Position numbers and translations under genes: made by a program. Shown piece by piece: positions 8,229-14,625 of a stretch of 64,000 nucleotides of DNA. How positions within the stretch are numbered: the first letter of the stretch is position 1; each line of letters begins with the position of its first letter. The notes under the pieces are model-generated. The model searched no databases, was not told the DNA's origin, and saw only the letters and a list, made by a program, of their open reading frames with translations. This DNA comes from Oscillospiraceae bacterium (GTDB lineage: Bacteria > Bacillota > Clostridia > Oscillospirales > Ruminococcaceae): contig JAJQDP010000007.1 in NCBI GenBank assembly GCA_021202155.1, positions 1 to 64,000 on the forward strand, in the 5' to 3' direction.

Positions 8229-8303
8229 AAAAAAACTCTTCCGGCGACCGGAAGAGATCCAAGGATGCTGTACACGCTGATCCATCCGGTCCCCCAATTT
8301 CAT
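8229..8303 (-). ncRNA. Attenuator-like leader RNA of the transglutaminase gene
   Basis: The minus-strand transcript from the promoter at 8310-8338 passes a perfect 9-bp intrinsic terminator (stem 8236-8244/8248-8256, then seven U) 27 bp before the gene. The leader segment GACCGGA (8285-8291) is complementary to UCCGGUC in the terminator stem (8246-8252). A GGAUG/CAUCC hairpin lies between them. Mutually exclusive pairing would make this a transcription attenuator. I could not match it to c-di-GMP, preQ1, fluoride, ZTP or guanidine riboswitch cores. Confidence 0.6.
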
Positions 8304-8309
8304 GTTAAA

Positions 8310-8338
8310 ATTGTAGCATATCGCGGAGGGATTGTCAA
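8310..8338 (-). promoter_or_regulatory. Strong promoter for the transglutaminase leader
   Basis: TTGACA (8333-8338) and TACAAT (8310-8315) are exactly 17 bp apart on the minus strand. Predicted transcription start is near 8303, giving a ~100-nt leader before the start codon at 8202. Confidence 0.85.
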
Positions 8339-8499
8339 CTGATTTTCGGTTGAGAGAAAAGCCGCCGCCCGCAGTTTTCTCCGCATATTCCCGCCGTTTC
8401 GGCAAATAATAGCACTGAATTGCCATTTAACCTGGCAATCATGAGCTGGCACCCACGCCGATGCCGGCTTCACAACAATTTACTGAAAGGACTGATTCC

Positions 8500-8583
8500 A
8501 TGAAAGCGACGGGAATTGTTCGGAGGATTGACGATTACGTTATAATAAGACCAAGTCGGACCCCCTCGGCGGCGTTTCATTGA
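8500..8583 (+). pseudogene. Truncated AbrB/SpoVT-like N-terminus in the left repeat
   Basis: This 27-codon frame begins MKATGIVRRIDD, the hallmark start of SpoVT/AbrB transition-state regulators, and then diverges. Relative to the right copy it has lost one base (near 8561) and stops earlier. It lacks the rest of the DNA-binding domain, so it is a remnant. Confidence 0.5.
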
Positions 8584-8667
8584 TTTTGTCCAAGGTTTTT
8601 GAATTGGTGGCGGGGGATGACGCTTGAATTACATAAAGAATAGTGGTGATGTAGCAAAGATTTTTCT

Positions 8668-8885
8668 TCAAAGTTGTTTACTTTCTCGCTCTTGTATACT
8701 ATAGCAAGAGCGAGAAAGTACTTGTTCAACTTGTACTGCGACTTGTTCTATATCTTGATGGATGACTTGGTGGGTGTCTTGGCAGGTATCCACTTCCACC
8801 CACTTATATCGACTAAATGTCAGCGACAAACAGCTAATACTACTGTCGCTTTTATGACGAATGTCAACGTTCTTGCAAATAAAGT
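8668..8885 (-). pseudogene. Remnant of the C-terminal linker of an AlbA_2 regulator
   Basis: A minus-strand open frame of about 72 codons without its own start reads ...KWVEVDTCQDTHQVIHQDIEQ then VAVQVEQVL, ending at TGA 8668-8670. KWVE followed by HQV-type tetrads is the same arrangement as in the intact AlbA_2 gene (NHKWVEAQ..., HQVAHQV, about 33500-33573). It runs into the left repeat, so part of the tail is encoded by the AbiE operator. I read it as a fusion scar left by rearrangement. Confidence 0.5.
8679..8720. promoter_or_regulatory. Orphan AbiE-type operator/promoter (perfect 16-bp inverted repeat)
   Basis: The arms at 8679-8694 and 8705-8720 are a perfect 16-bp inverted repeat around a TATACTATAG core. 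A TTTACT box with 17-bp spacing to TATAGC fits a promoter. AbiEi-family antitoxins are known to bind inverted repeats in their own promoters. Here the gene is absent downstream. Confidence 0.65.
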
Positions 8886-9175
8886 CCCATCACCTAATTT
8901 CAAAAATAGTGTCGGGGCTATGTCATATTTAGTTGCAAGTTGGTCACAAGTTAGTTGCAAATCGGCTGAGATGCGTCACAAAATAAAAGTCCCGCCGGGT
9001 TGCGCATTGAAACCCACAAAAATGGGTAACAAGAGGCGTGGCGGGTTCTGTTGAGTATTATGATAATCGATTTCACAAGAAAAGTCAAGTCAACCACATA
9101 AAAGTGTGATAATGCACACGCAAAACCGATATAATTGTGTGGAGAGTGATTGTGTTTTCTCGCACTGGGTATCAA
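8886..9175. other. Gene-free stretch ending the TnpV operon
   Basis: I see no gene in this interval. A hairpin (cccgcc 8991-8996 with ggcggg 9040-9045) is followed on the minus strand by ACTTTTATTTT. It could terminate the leftward TnpV operon. The rest is A+T-rich sequence without recognisable structure. Confidence 0.45.
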
Positions 9176-9520
9176 TCAGTTATACACCAATTCTGCCAAA
9201 ACGGTTTCCTCCGCCATTGCCGTCAGATCGTTCATGTGTGCTACCCACTTAAGTTGATCTTCTGACTTGTCGGGTGCCGGATACTTCTGAAGCAGTTTCG
9301 GCATCAACGTCTCCATCATCTCCTGAGCTGATGCCTTAACTTCTGCCAAGTGTCGGTTCAGTTTTCCTGTCAATGTCATGCTCTGATACCAGTTCGGGTG
9401 ATTTTCACGCAAGTACGTCTTTCGGAGCATTCCGTACTTCCCGATTACTGCTGGTTCTTCTTGTGTTACTGTCAAGTTTGGGAACAGGTAGTCTCCATTG
9501 CGGTGGTAAGTTATTTTCAT
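9176..9520 (-). CDS. tnpV: Transposon-encoded TnpV family protein
   Basis: This 114-aa protein fits the TnpV family of clostridial mobilisable transposons (Tn4451-type): 'MKITYHRNGDYLFPNLTV', 'IGKYGMLRKTYLRENHPNWYQSM', 'GKLNRHLAEV' and 'MNDLTAMAEETVLAELVYN'. The molecular function of TnpV is not known. The start at 9520 is chosen because AGGAGGG lies 7 bp upstream; the longer frame has no such site. It is the last gene of a three-gene leftward operon with two unknown genes (10500 to 9176). It marks the left side of the BREX island as transposon-derived DNA. Confidence 0.85.
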   Translation of the reverse strand: MKITYHRNGDYLFPNLTVTQEEPAVIGKYGMLRKTYLRENHPNWYQSMTLTGKLNRHLAEVKASAQEMMETLMPKLLQKYPAPDKSEDQLKWVAHMNDLTAMAEETVLAELVYN

Positions 9521-9665
9521 TTCGTGCCCTCCTGTAATTTGGATGAGTTGTTTTCCGTCTATACTTTTCCACTTTAAAGTCTTAAAACTTACAGCTCTAC
9601 TATACATGATTTTAGCAGGGATTGCAAGAGGGATTGAGAGATTTTTTCAGGGTAGTTACATTTCG

Positions 9666-10157
9666 TTACTCCGTAGTTATGTCTTTCCTCACAAACACCT
9701 CCGGCACGACACCCTCAATACAAAGCGTGCCATCGGTCATGGCATCAATTCCGAACGAGCTGAACATCCTGATTGCGTTGAAGAACTGAGTTTTCTTTTC
9801 GCCCTCAAGTCTCAGCTCTTTCACTTTTACTGATATGTACCCGTTGCACATCTTCGGCTCAAGCGGATGCTGCTCAACCTCTCCGCCGTTCTCCCTGACC
9901 AATTTGGTGAAGTAGGCACTCAACATCAGGAACTTCGCATATTGCGGCTCATTCAGTTCATAGTCCTCATCTTTTCTTGACAGCATATCTCTCCAGACAT
10001 CCTGAACGAGCATTGAACCGGCAATGTCTCTGAGAAGTTCCGCAAACATCGTCCGCTGTTCTTCATTCATGTTCGAAACGTCCCGCAATATTTTCTGCTT
10101 TGCTTCTACTTTCTCCTCAATCGTCATGTTGTTATACTTTTCATACCAGTCTGTCAT
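9666..10157 (-). CDS. Hypothetical 163-aa protein of the TnpV operon
   Basis: I do not recognise a family. The protein is mostly helical and charged in its first half (NNMTIEEKVEAKQKILRDVS ...), with a C-terminal beta-rich part containing 'YISVKVKELRLEGEKKTQFFNAIRMFSSFG'. It has no signal peptide or membrane segment. It lies 13 bp downstream of the 109-aa gene and 145 bp upstream of tnpV, probably in the same transcript. Its location suggests an accessory protein of the mobile element. Confidence 0.6.
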   Translation of the reverse strand: MTDWYEKYNNMTIEEKVEAKQKILRDVSNMNEEQRTMFAELLRDIAGSMLVQDVWRDMLSRKDEDYELNEPQYAKFLMLSAYFTKLVRENGGEVEQHPLEPKMCNGYISVKVKELRLEGEKKTQFFNAIRMFSSFGIDAMTDGTLCIEGVVPEVFVRKDITTE

Positions 10158-10170
10158 AATTATACTCCTC

Positions 10171-10500
10171 TCAATCTTTCAGAATATAAACATCTTCCAC
10201 AGTTACCGTAATCAGCACTGCACAATCCTCTGTCGCTTCAACTGTAATAGATGCGATGCCGGTTGAAATCTCGCAGAGATGTTCAACGTCATCTTTACAA
10301 ACATCGAGTACAGTCAGAGAAGCAGTTATCACTCCGTCTCGCTTGTAAGGCACAAGCTCGATAGACTCAATTCTGTTCACTCCTTCCGCGGTGATGTCCA
10401 CAAAGAAGTCAAGAACTCTTTTGAACCTCCCCATCTGTAGCGGGTTCACCACATAGTCGTCACACAGCATCAGCTCGTGCAGTTTTTCTTCGTCTGTCAT
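10171..10500 (-). CDS. Hypothetical 109-aa protein of the TnpV operon
   Basis: This is a small acidic protein I cannot assign. The N-terminus is helical (DEEKLHELMLCDDYVVNPLQ) and the rest alternates beta-strand-like stretches (ESIELVPYKRDGVITASLTVLD; ASITVEATEDCAVLITVTVEDV). AGGAGG precedes the start. It is first of the three-gene operon ending in tnpV. The terminator at 10526-10563 separates it from the RhuM gene upstream. Confidence 0.6.
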   Translation of the reverse strand: MTDEEKLHELMLCDDYVVNPLQMGRFKRVLDFFVDITAEGVNRIESIELVPYKRDGVITASLTVLDVCKDDVEHLCEISTGIASITVEATEDCAVLITVTVEDVYILKD

Positions 10501-10525
10501 GAATTTTACCTCCTGATTTTTATTA

Positions 10526-10563
10526 AAAACGAGATGCCCGCACCGTTGCAGACATCTCGTTTT
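10526..10563. terminator. Terminator-like hairpin (aaaacgagatg/catctcgtttt)
   Basis: A perfect 11-bp stem with A and T runs at its base lies upstream of the 109-aa gene. It can stop transcription from either side. A second hairpin follows at 10638. Confidence 0.75.
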
Positions 10564-10637
10564 CTACTATATATGTACTTTTCCGACCCGTTTTTCTGGT
10601 CGGTTTTTCACATTTTTTCTCTCACTATAAGAGTAAA

Positions 10638-10665
10638 AAATCGGGGTATTTTTATACCTCGATTT
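10638..10665. terminator. Intrinsic terminator after the RhuM gene
   Basis: A 12-bp stem (one wobble) with loop TTTT is followed on the minus strand by a run of A/T. It lies 16 bp after the RhuM stop codon and probably ends the RhuM transcript. Confidence 0.75.
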
Positions 10666-10680
10666 CTTAAAAAGTTATAG

Positions 10681-11700
10681 TCATTTCTTTGAACGATTTG
10701 ATTTGTTCTTCGCCGACTTCTCCACATCTTTGATAGTCTCAAGATACGCTTCCTCGACCGGCGAGAGGTTCTCGGTTATGTATTTCTGGTATTCCGCATT
10801 CGCCTTTTCGATTGCCTGCTTGTGGCTTACTTTGCCGGAATCTTCTAAAAGCGGTCTTTCACCGGAGGCGAGGACGTTGTCGAGCTGGCGGATATAGTCG
10901 CTCATATACATCGGGCGGTGTTCGATGGCGCTGATTTCCGCAAAATCGAAATATCCCGAAACGAGGTTGTTCAAAATCTTCAGCTCATCCTCGTTAAGAT
11001 AGTTTTTTGCGACAGAAATGTCTTTCTTGAGCGGGAAAGCACCCGAAAAAGCTTTCAGTCCCATGAACGGCTTACTTGCATCGGCTCTTTCATAAATCAC
11101 CTCTGCCGCAGTGTGTCCGTGAGCGGCGTAGTGGAGCTTGTTTTGAACGATTTTGAAAAACTGCACCGACTCGTCGCTGTGCGGGTCATAGTCAACCGCA
11201 GTTGCGTACAAATCAAGCACCTGACGATAGAGAACCTTCTCCGACGAGCGAATATCACGGATTCTGTCCAGAAGTTCTTTCCAGTAGGCACCGCCACCGT
11301 TTCCTTTGAGCCTTTCGTCGTCCATGGTAAAGCCCTTGAGCATATACTCTTTCAAACGTTCGGTCGCCCACCGTCTGAAATTAGTGGCGATTTTGGACTT
11401 GACCCTGTAGCCGAGTGAGATAATCATGTCTAAATTATAGTAGGTCATACTATACGTTTTTCCATCACTCGCAGTTGTTCGGAATTTCCGAACAACTGAA
11501 CTCTCGTCCAATTCGCCCTCTTCAAAAATATGCTTAATGTGTTCACTGATATTTGACTTGCTAGATTGATATAGCTCTACCAGTTGCGCCTGCGTCAGCC
11601 AAACAGTATCATCTACAAAGTGGACATCTATTTTAGTACCGCCGTCATCAGCTTGGTAAATTGCTATTTCGCCTTGGTTTATATTTTCGTTATCTGACAT
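10681..11700 (-). CDS. rhuM: RhuM family protein (Virul_fac)
   Basis: This 339-aa protein belongs to the RhuM family, first noted in Salmonella pathogenicity island 3 and now often found in defence islands and next to restriction or toxin genes. Recognisable blocks are 'VWLTQAQLVELYQSSKSNISEHI', 'YYNLDMIISLGYRVKSKIATNFRRWAT' and a C-terminal Fic/Doc-like segment (FDFAEISAIEHRPMYMSDYIRQLD). The biochemical role is not established. The start at 11700 is chosen because GGGAGG lies 6 bp upstream, unlike the earlier in-frame ATG. It sits between the TnpV operon and the BREX-side genes, and may act with the 398-aa gene upstream, from which it is separated by 19 bp. Confidence 0.85.
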   Translation of the reverse strand: MSDNENINQGEIAIYQADDGGTKIDVHFVDDTVWLTQAQLVELYQSSKSNISEHIKHIFEEGELDESSVVRKFRTTASDGKTYSMTYYNLDMIISLGYRVKSKIATNFRRWATERLKEYMLKGFTMDDERLKGNGGGAYWKELLDRIRDIRSSEKVLYRQVLDLYATAVDYDPHSDESVQFFKIVQNKLHYAAHGHTAAEVIYERADASKPFMGLKAFSGAFPLKKDISVAKNYLNEDELKILNNLVSGYFDFAEISAIEHRPMYMSDYIRQLDNVLASGERPLLEDSGKVSHKQAIEKANAEYQKYITENLSPVEEAYLETIKDVEKSAKNKSNRSKK

Positions 11701-11719
11701 GGTTATCCTCCCGATAAAG

Positions 11720-12916
11720 TTATTCAATGCTTTTCCTCAAAACCTTCTTCACCCTCTCCACCGGATACGGGACGGTCAGGGCGGTGTGTTTTTCTATCGA
11801 CACGACGATGCCGGTCAGCTCTTTGTTGTCTGCTCCGACCGGGACGATTACTCTGTCGCCGATGTTGAGATCAAGTCTGTTGGTCAGATAAGAATAGGAC
11901 GTGCCGCTTTGGTTAAGAAGCACACGGCAGAACTCGTAAACTTTAGGGAGATTTTCGCCGGTGCGGAAAGCATTTGCCAGTGCAAGCTTGTATGTAGTAT
12001 CTGTCTTTGCTTCTTGCTGTTTCTGCAATTCTGCTCTTGCTCGAGCTTTGAGCTTGCGAACGTCTATGTCCTTGATGTAGTCCTCAATGTCGAGATCCCA
12101 GTCGGGCTTGCGGGCTTTCATCGGCTCGTCGGCATAGGTCATGAAAAAAGAGCCGAAAAGTAACTCCGCAAAATCAGGATGCTCGGCAATATACTTTTTG
12201 AACTTCGGCACAAAGCTTTTCGGATACTCATCAAGATTGGACAGGACATACTCGGTGCAGGCAAGAAAGTTTGCAGGTTCCAATCCAAGCTCTTTCATAG
12301 GCGGCATGAACTCGCCGAGCATCCAATTCCACGCTTTAAGGGCTAAATCCGCATCATATCTGGCTATCTTTCGGAGAGAATTACACGGGTCAATTTCAGG
12401 ATGCTCGTCCTCATCGGGGAGTTCAATCGGCAGTTCGAAATTCTCCTTGATTGCCTGAGTGAACAGGAAAGCACCGTTACGGGTCAGATATTTTGAGGCA
12501 ATGCTTGTGGCGTGGCTCGTGTTTGAAGATGGGGGATAAGAAATCATTGACGAACCCCAGTCTTTCTGAACAGAACCGACCATCGGCTTCTCGGAAACAT
12601 ACCTCGGCTTGGTGTCTGCTTCCTCAAGCTCACGCATTTCTACCTCATCGTAATAATCATCCGGCGAATCGTAGTCATAAGGGTCGATGTCATAATCGTC
12701 GCCCTCGGTAGCCTCCGACTGCCAGTCGTGCTTTGAAACAGACGGGCTGAAGATAGGCGTGCTTGCAGGCGTGGTATCGGGAATGTCGGGATCTAAAATC
12801 TGCTTCCAGATAATGAAGTCGTCAATGGTAGCCTTCCCGTCGCCGGTCAGGTCGAAGAACTTGTTGAACGTGCCTTCAAAACTTGTGTCAAGACGGAATT
12901 TACCGGGTTTGGACAT
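11720..12916 (-). CDS. Hypothetical protein with an EF-hand-like start and a PriA-like C-terminal beta-barrel
   Basis: This 398-aa protein starts at 12916, where GGAGGT lies just upstream. The N-terminus holds an EF-hand/dockerin-like loop (DLTGDGKATIDD). An acidic Asp/Tyr-rich linker (EGDDYDIDPYDYDSPDDYYDE), a helical middle part and a C-terminal segment (GDRVIVPVGADNKELTGIVVSIEK ... VPYPVERVKKVLR) follow. The last segment resembles the PriA 3'-DNA-binding/SH3-like barrel. No helicase motifs are present, so it is not PriA. The gene stands between the BREX operon and rhuM, all leftward, and could belong to the same defence island. Function unknown. Confidence 0.65.
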   Translation of the reverse strand: MSKPGKFRLDTSFEGTFNKFFDLTGDGKATIDDFIIWKQILDPDIPDTTPASTPIFSPSVSKHDWQSEATEGDDYDIDPYDYDSPDDYYDEVEMRELEEADTKPRYVSEKPMVGSVQKDWGSSMISYPPSSNTSHATSIASKYLTRNGAFLFTQAIKENFELPIELPDEDEHPEIDPCNSLRKIARYDADLALKAWNWMLGEFMPPMKELGLEPANFLACTEYVLSNLDEYPKSFVPKFKKYIAEHPDFAELLFGSFFMTYADEPMKARKPDWDLDIEDYIKDIDVRKLKARARAELQKQQEAKTDTTYKLALANAFRTGENLPKVYEFCRVLLNQSGTSYSYLTNRLDLNIGDRVIVPVGADNKELTGIVVSIEKHTALTVPYPVERVKKVLRKSIE

Positions 12917-12965
12917 GGCGACCTCCGAATTCATCATAAATTTCCGAAATAATGATAACTATAAT

Positions 12966-13163
12966 CTAACTAAATAGCTTGCAACCCTCCTCTTTACACT
13001 CTTCTATTTTGTCAAACAAATCGCAAGTAGTACAGCCTAGATAATCAGCCAGACAATCTATGCAATAGTAATTTACAATATTTCTTCCTAGAAGCTTTTT
13101 ATTGATTCCAATAGTATCTTTATCAAGGTTATGTTTACCGCAGACCGCACATTCAATTTGCAT
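12966..13163 (-). CDS. 65-aa double-zinc-knuckle protein at the end of the BREX operon
   Basis: This is a very small Cys-rich protein with CxxC pairs (MQIECAVCGKHN ... YYCIDCLADYLGCTTCDLF ... EECKEEGCKLF), eight or nine cysteines in 65 residues. That suggests one or two structural zinc sites. The start at 13163 lies inside the last codons of brxL (11-bp overlap), so it is probably translated by coupling. It is the last gene of the leftward BREX operon. I know no established BREX component of this size; it could be an accessory regulator or an inhibitor-like partner. Confidence 0.6.
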   Translation of the reverse strand: MQIECAVCGKHNLDKDTIGINKKLLGRNIVNYYCIDCLADYLGCTTCDLFDKIEECKEEGCKLFS

Positions 13164-14613
13164 TTTTGTCCTTTCTAAGAGCAAACTCAGGCATATTTCT
13201 ATCGGCATCCTTGTAGCTCTTGTCTATCATGCATAACTGCTTCAATATTATGCTGCGCATTTGAACAGCAGGTCGCAAACAGTAACGGTTAAACTCTCTC
13301 AAATCTACATCTTGAGCACACCTCACATTTGGAAAAAGCAATTTCAAAAAAGCTGTAGCAATTCGCTTTACAGCTTCGGTATGCCGAACATATGGATTTG
13401 GTGATCTTACTTCGACAATTTGGTCTACAATTGTTCTGTAAGTTACATCGTTTCGAAGTTCATGAAGTATAGTGCAAAAATACTCTGAATTCAATGCCCA
13501 TCCCGATACTTTAAGGTCATCGCTCATTGCGGGGATGTCCCACCCTTTTATAAATCCATGAATACGATCCAACAAAGCACTTTCTTGAAATAAGGCAGGA
13601 AGCTCAGAAAACATGTTTTGATATTCATCCATTCGTTCCTGATCTATATTTCCTAGAAAGACAATTCCTGCATCAGAATGACCTTCAAAACCGCTTACAT
13701 TGATATTGCCGTTATTTTCCATGTATTCTTGCAAAGCTGATCGCATCTCATCTGTGTTTCCAAATTGTACAAGCTTAACCTCGTCAATGGCAACGAAGTC
13801 ATGCCCCATAACAAATCCAGGAGTTTTTTTTGACATATCATAGAACATTCTTGCACGAGTTACCATACCACCGCCTGTAAGCATACCATACTTTCCAATG
13901 CGTCCGAAAACATATGATTTACCAGTTCCTTTTGGAGCCAATTCTATTAAGTTTAAATTCTTTTCAATAAATGGCAAAAGCCGTGTCAGCATGGTGAGCT
14001 TCTGACTTTCTGTCTTATAGCCTGAGGCATTATAGTCGATAGCGCCTAGCAATATATCAATCCATTCTGATATTGTAAATTCGCTACGAACATCCTTGTA
14101 GTAATCGAGATCAACTGAATAAGGGCAGAAGCTGGTAAAGTTAGTCAAACGAATTTTACCCGAAAGCTTTGGCTTAACTGTTTCATCGGGTGGGCGGTAA
14201 CCAAGTTCAACAACTCCCCAAACTTCTTGACCATTAACTAAATCTTCGCGACAAGTTTCCCATACATCATTATCAATCATTGTCTCTTTGTTTGTCAGCC
14301 CGAAGTTCGGTAACTCAAAAGTAATCTCACCAGTTTTAATGCTGATATCAACTGTTATTTTTGTTAATATTTTTACTCTTTCATTGTCGGTGATTATTCT
14401 ATCCTTAATTTGAGTCCACTCTTCTCTACTTGGCAGGTATGATTTTGCAAAATCGGCAAGCTCTTCAGTATCAAGTTCTCCATCATCATCAGAAAATCTT
14501 TTCAACAACCAATCTCTCAAAAAAGAAGGCAGACCAAGCGATGAAATTGCGCTACTTTTTTTTAGATCTTTGTATACAACCATTTCGTCAAAATATTCTC
14601 TAAGCTTATCCAC
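13153..14613 (-). CDS. brxL: BREX protein BrxL (AAA+ ATPase, short form)
   Basis: This 486-aa BrxL family member has Walker A APKGTGKS, Walker B-like HDFVAIDEV and the downstream sensor region 'GIVFLGNIDQERMDEYQNMFSELP'. BrxL of BREX type 1 is longer and carries a Lon-like C-terminal domain; that domain is not visible here, in line with a type 4 locus. BrxL rings bind DNA and are needed for phage exclusion in known systems. The gene starts 12 bp after pglZ and overlaps the 65-aa zinc protein. Start 14613 is preferred because AGGAGG lies immediately upstream. Confidence 0.85.
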   Translation of the reverse strand: MDKLREYFDEMVVYKDLKKSSAISSLGLPSFLRDWLLKRFSDDDGELDTEELADFAKSYLPSREEWTQIKDRIITDNERVKILTKITVDISIKTGEITFELPNFGLTNKETMIDNDVWETCREDLVNGQEVWGVVELGYRPPDETVKPKLSGKIRLTNFTSFCPYSVDLDYYKDVRSEFTISEWIDILLGAIDYNASGYKTESQKLTMLTRLLPFIEKNLNLIELAPKGTGKSYVFGRIGKYGMLTGGGMVTRARMFYDMSKKTPGFVMGHDFVAIDEVKLVQFGNTDEMRSALQEYMENNGNINVSGFEGHSDAGIVFLGNIDQERMDEYQNMFSELPALFQESALLDRIHGFIKGWDIPAMSDDLKVSGWALNSEYFCTILHELRNDVTYRTIVDQIVEVRSPNPYVRHTEAVKRIATAFLKLLFPNVRCAQDVDLREFNRYCLRPAVQMRSIILKQLCMIDKSYKDADRNMPEFALRKDKNAN

Positions 14614-14625
14614 TAAAAAGCCTCC

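Larger units (their letters stand above)
8381..8720 (+). repeat. Left copy of a ~340-bp direct repeat flanking the BREX island
   Basis: This segment is nearly identical over its whole length to 29386-29726, in the same orientation. Both contain the same hairpin region, a truncated AbrB/SpoVT-like start (MKATGIVRRIDD) and the AbiE-type promoter with an inverted repeat. Here the repeat is not followed by abiEi; the similarity stops at the end of the inverted repeat. Confidence 0.9.

Noticed and set aside
8229-8303. c-di-GMP, preQ1, ZTP, fluoride or guanidine riboswitch
   Set aside because: None of the conserved cores I know is present; only terminator and antiterminator-like pairing is visible.
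8674-9054. Plus-strand 126-codon frame next to the left repeat
   Set aside because: It begins in the AbiE operator and has no family resemblance; the minus strand shows AlbA_2 linker features instead.
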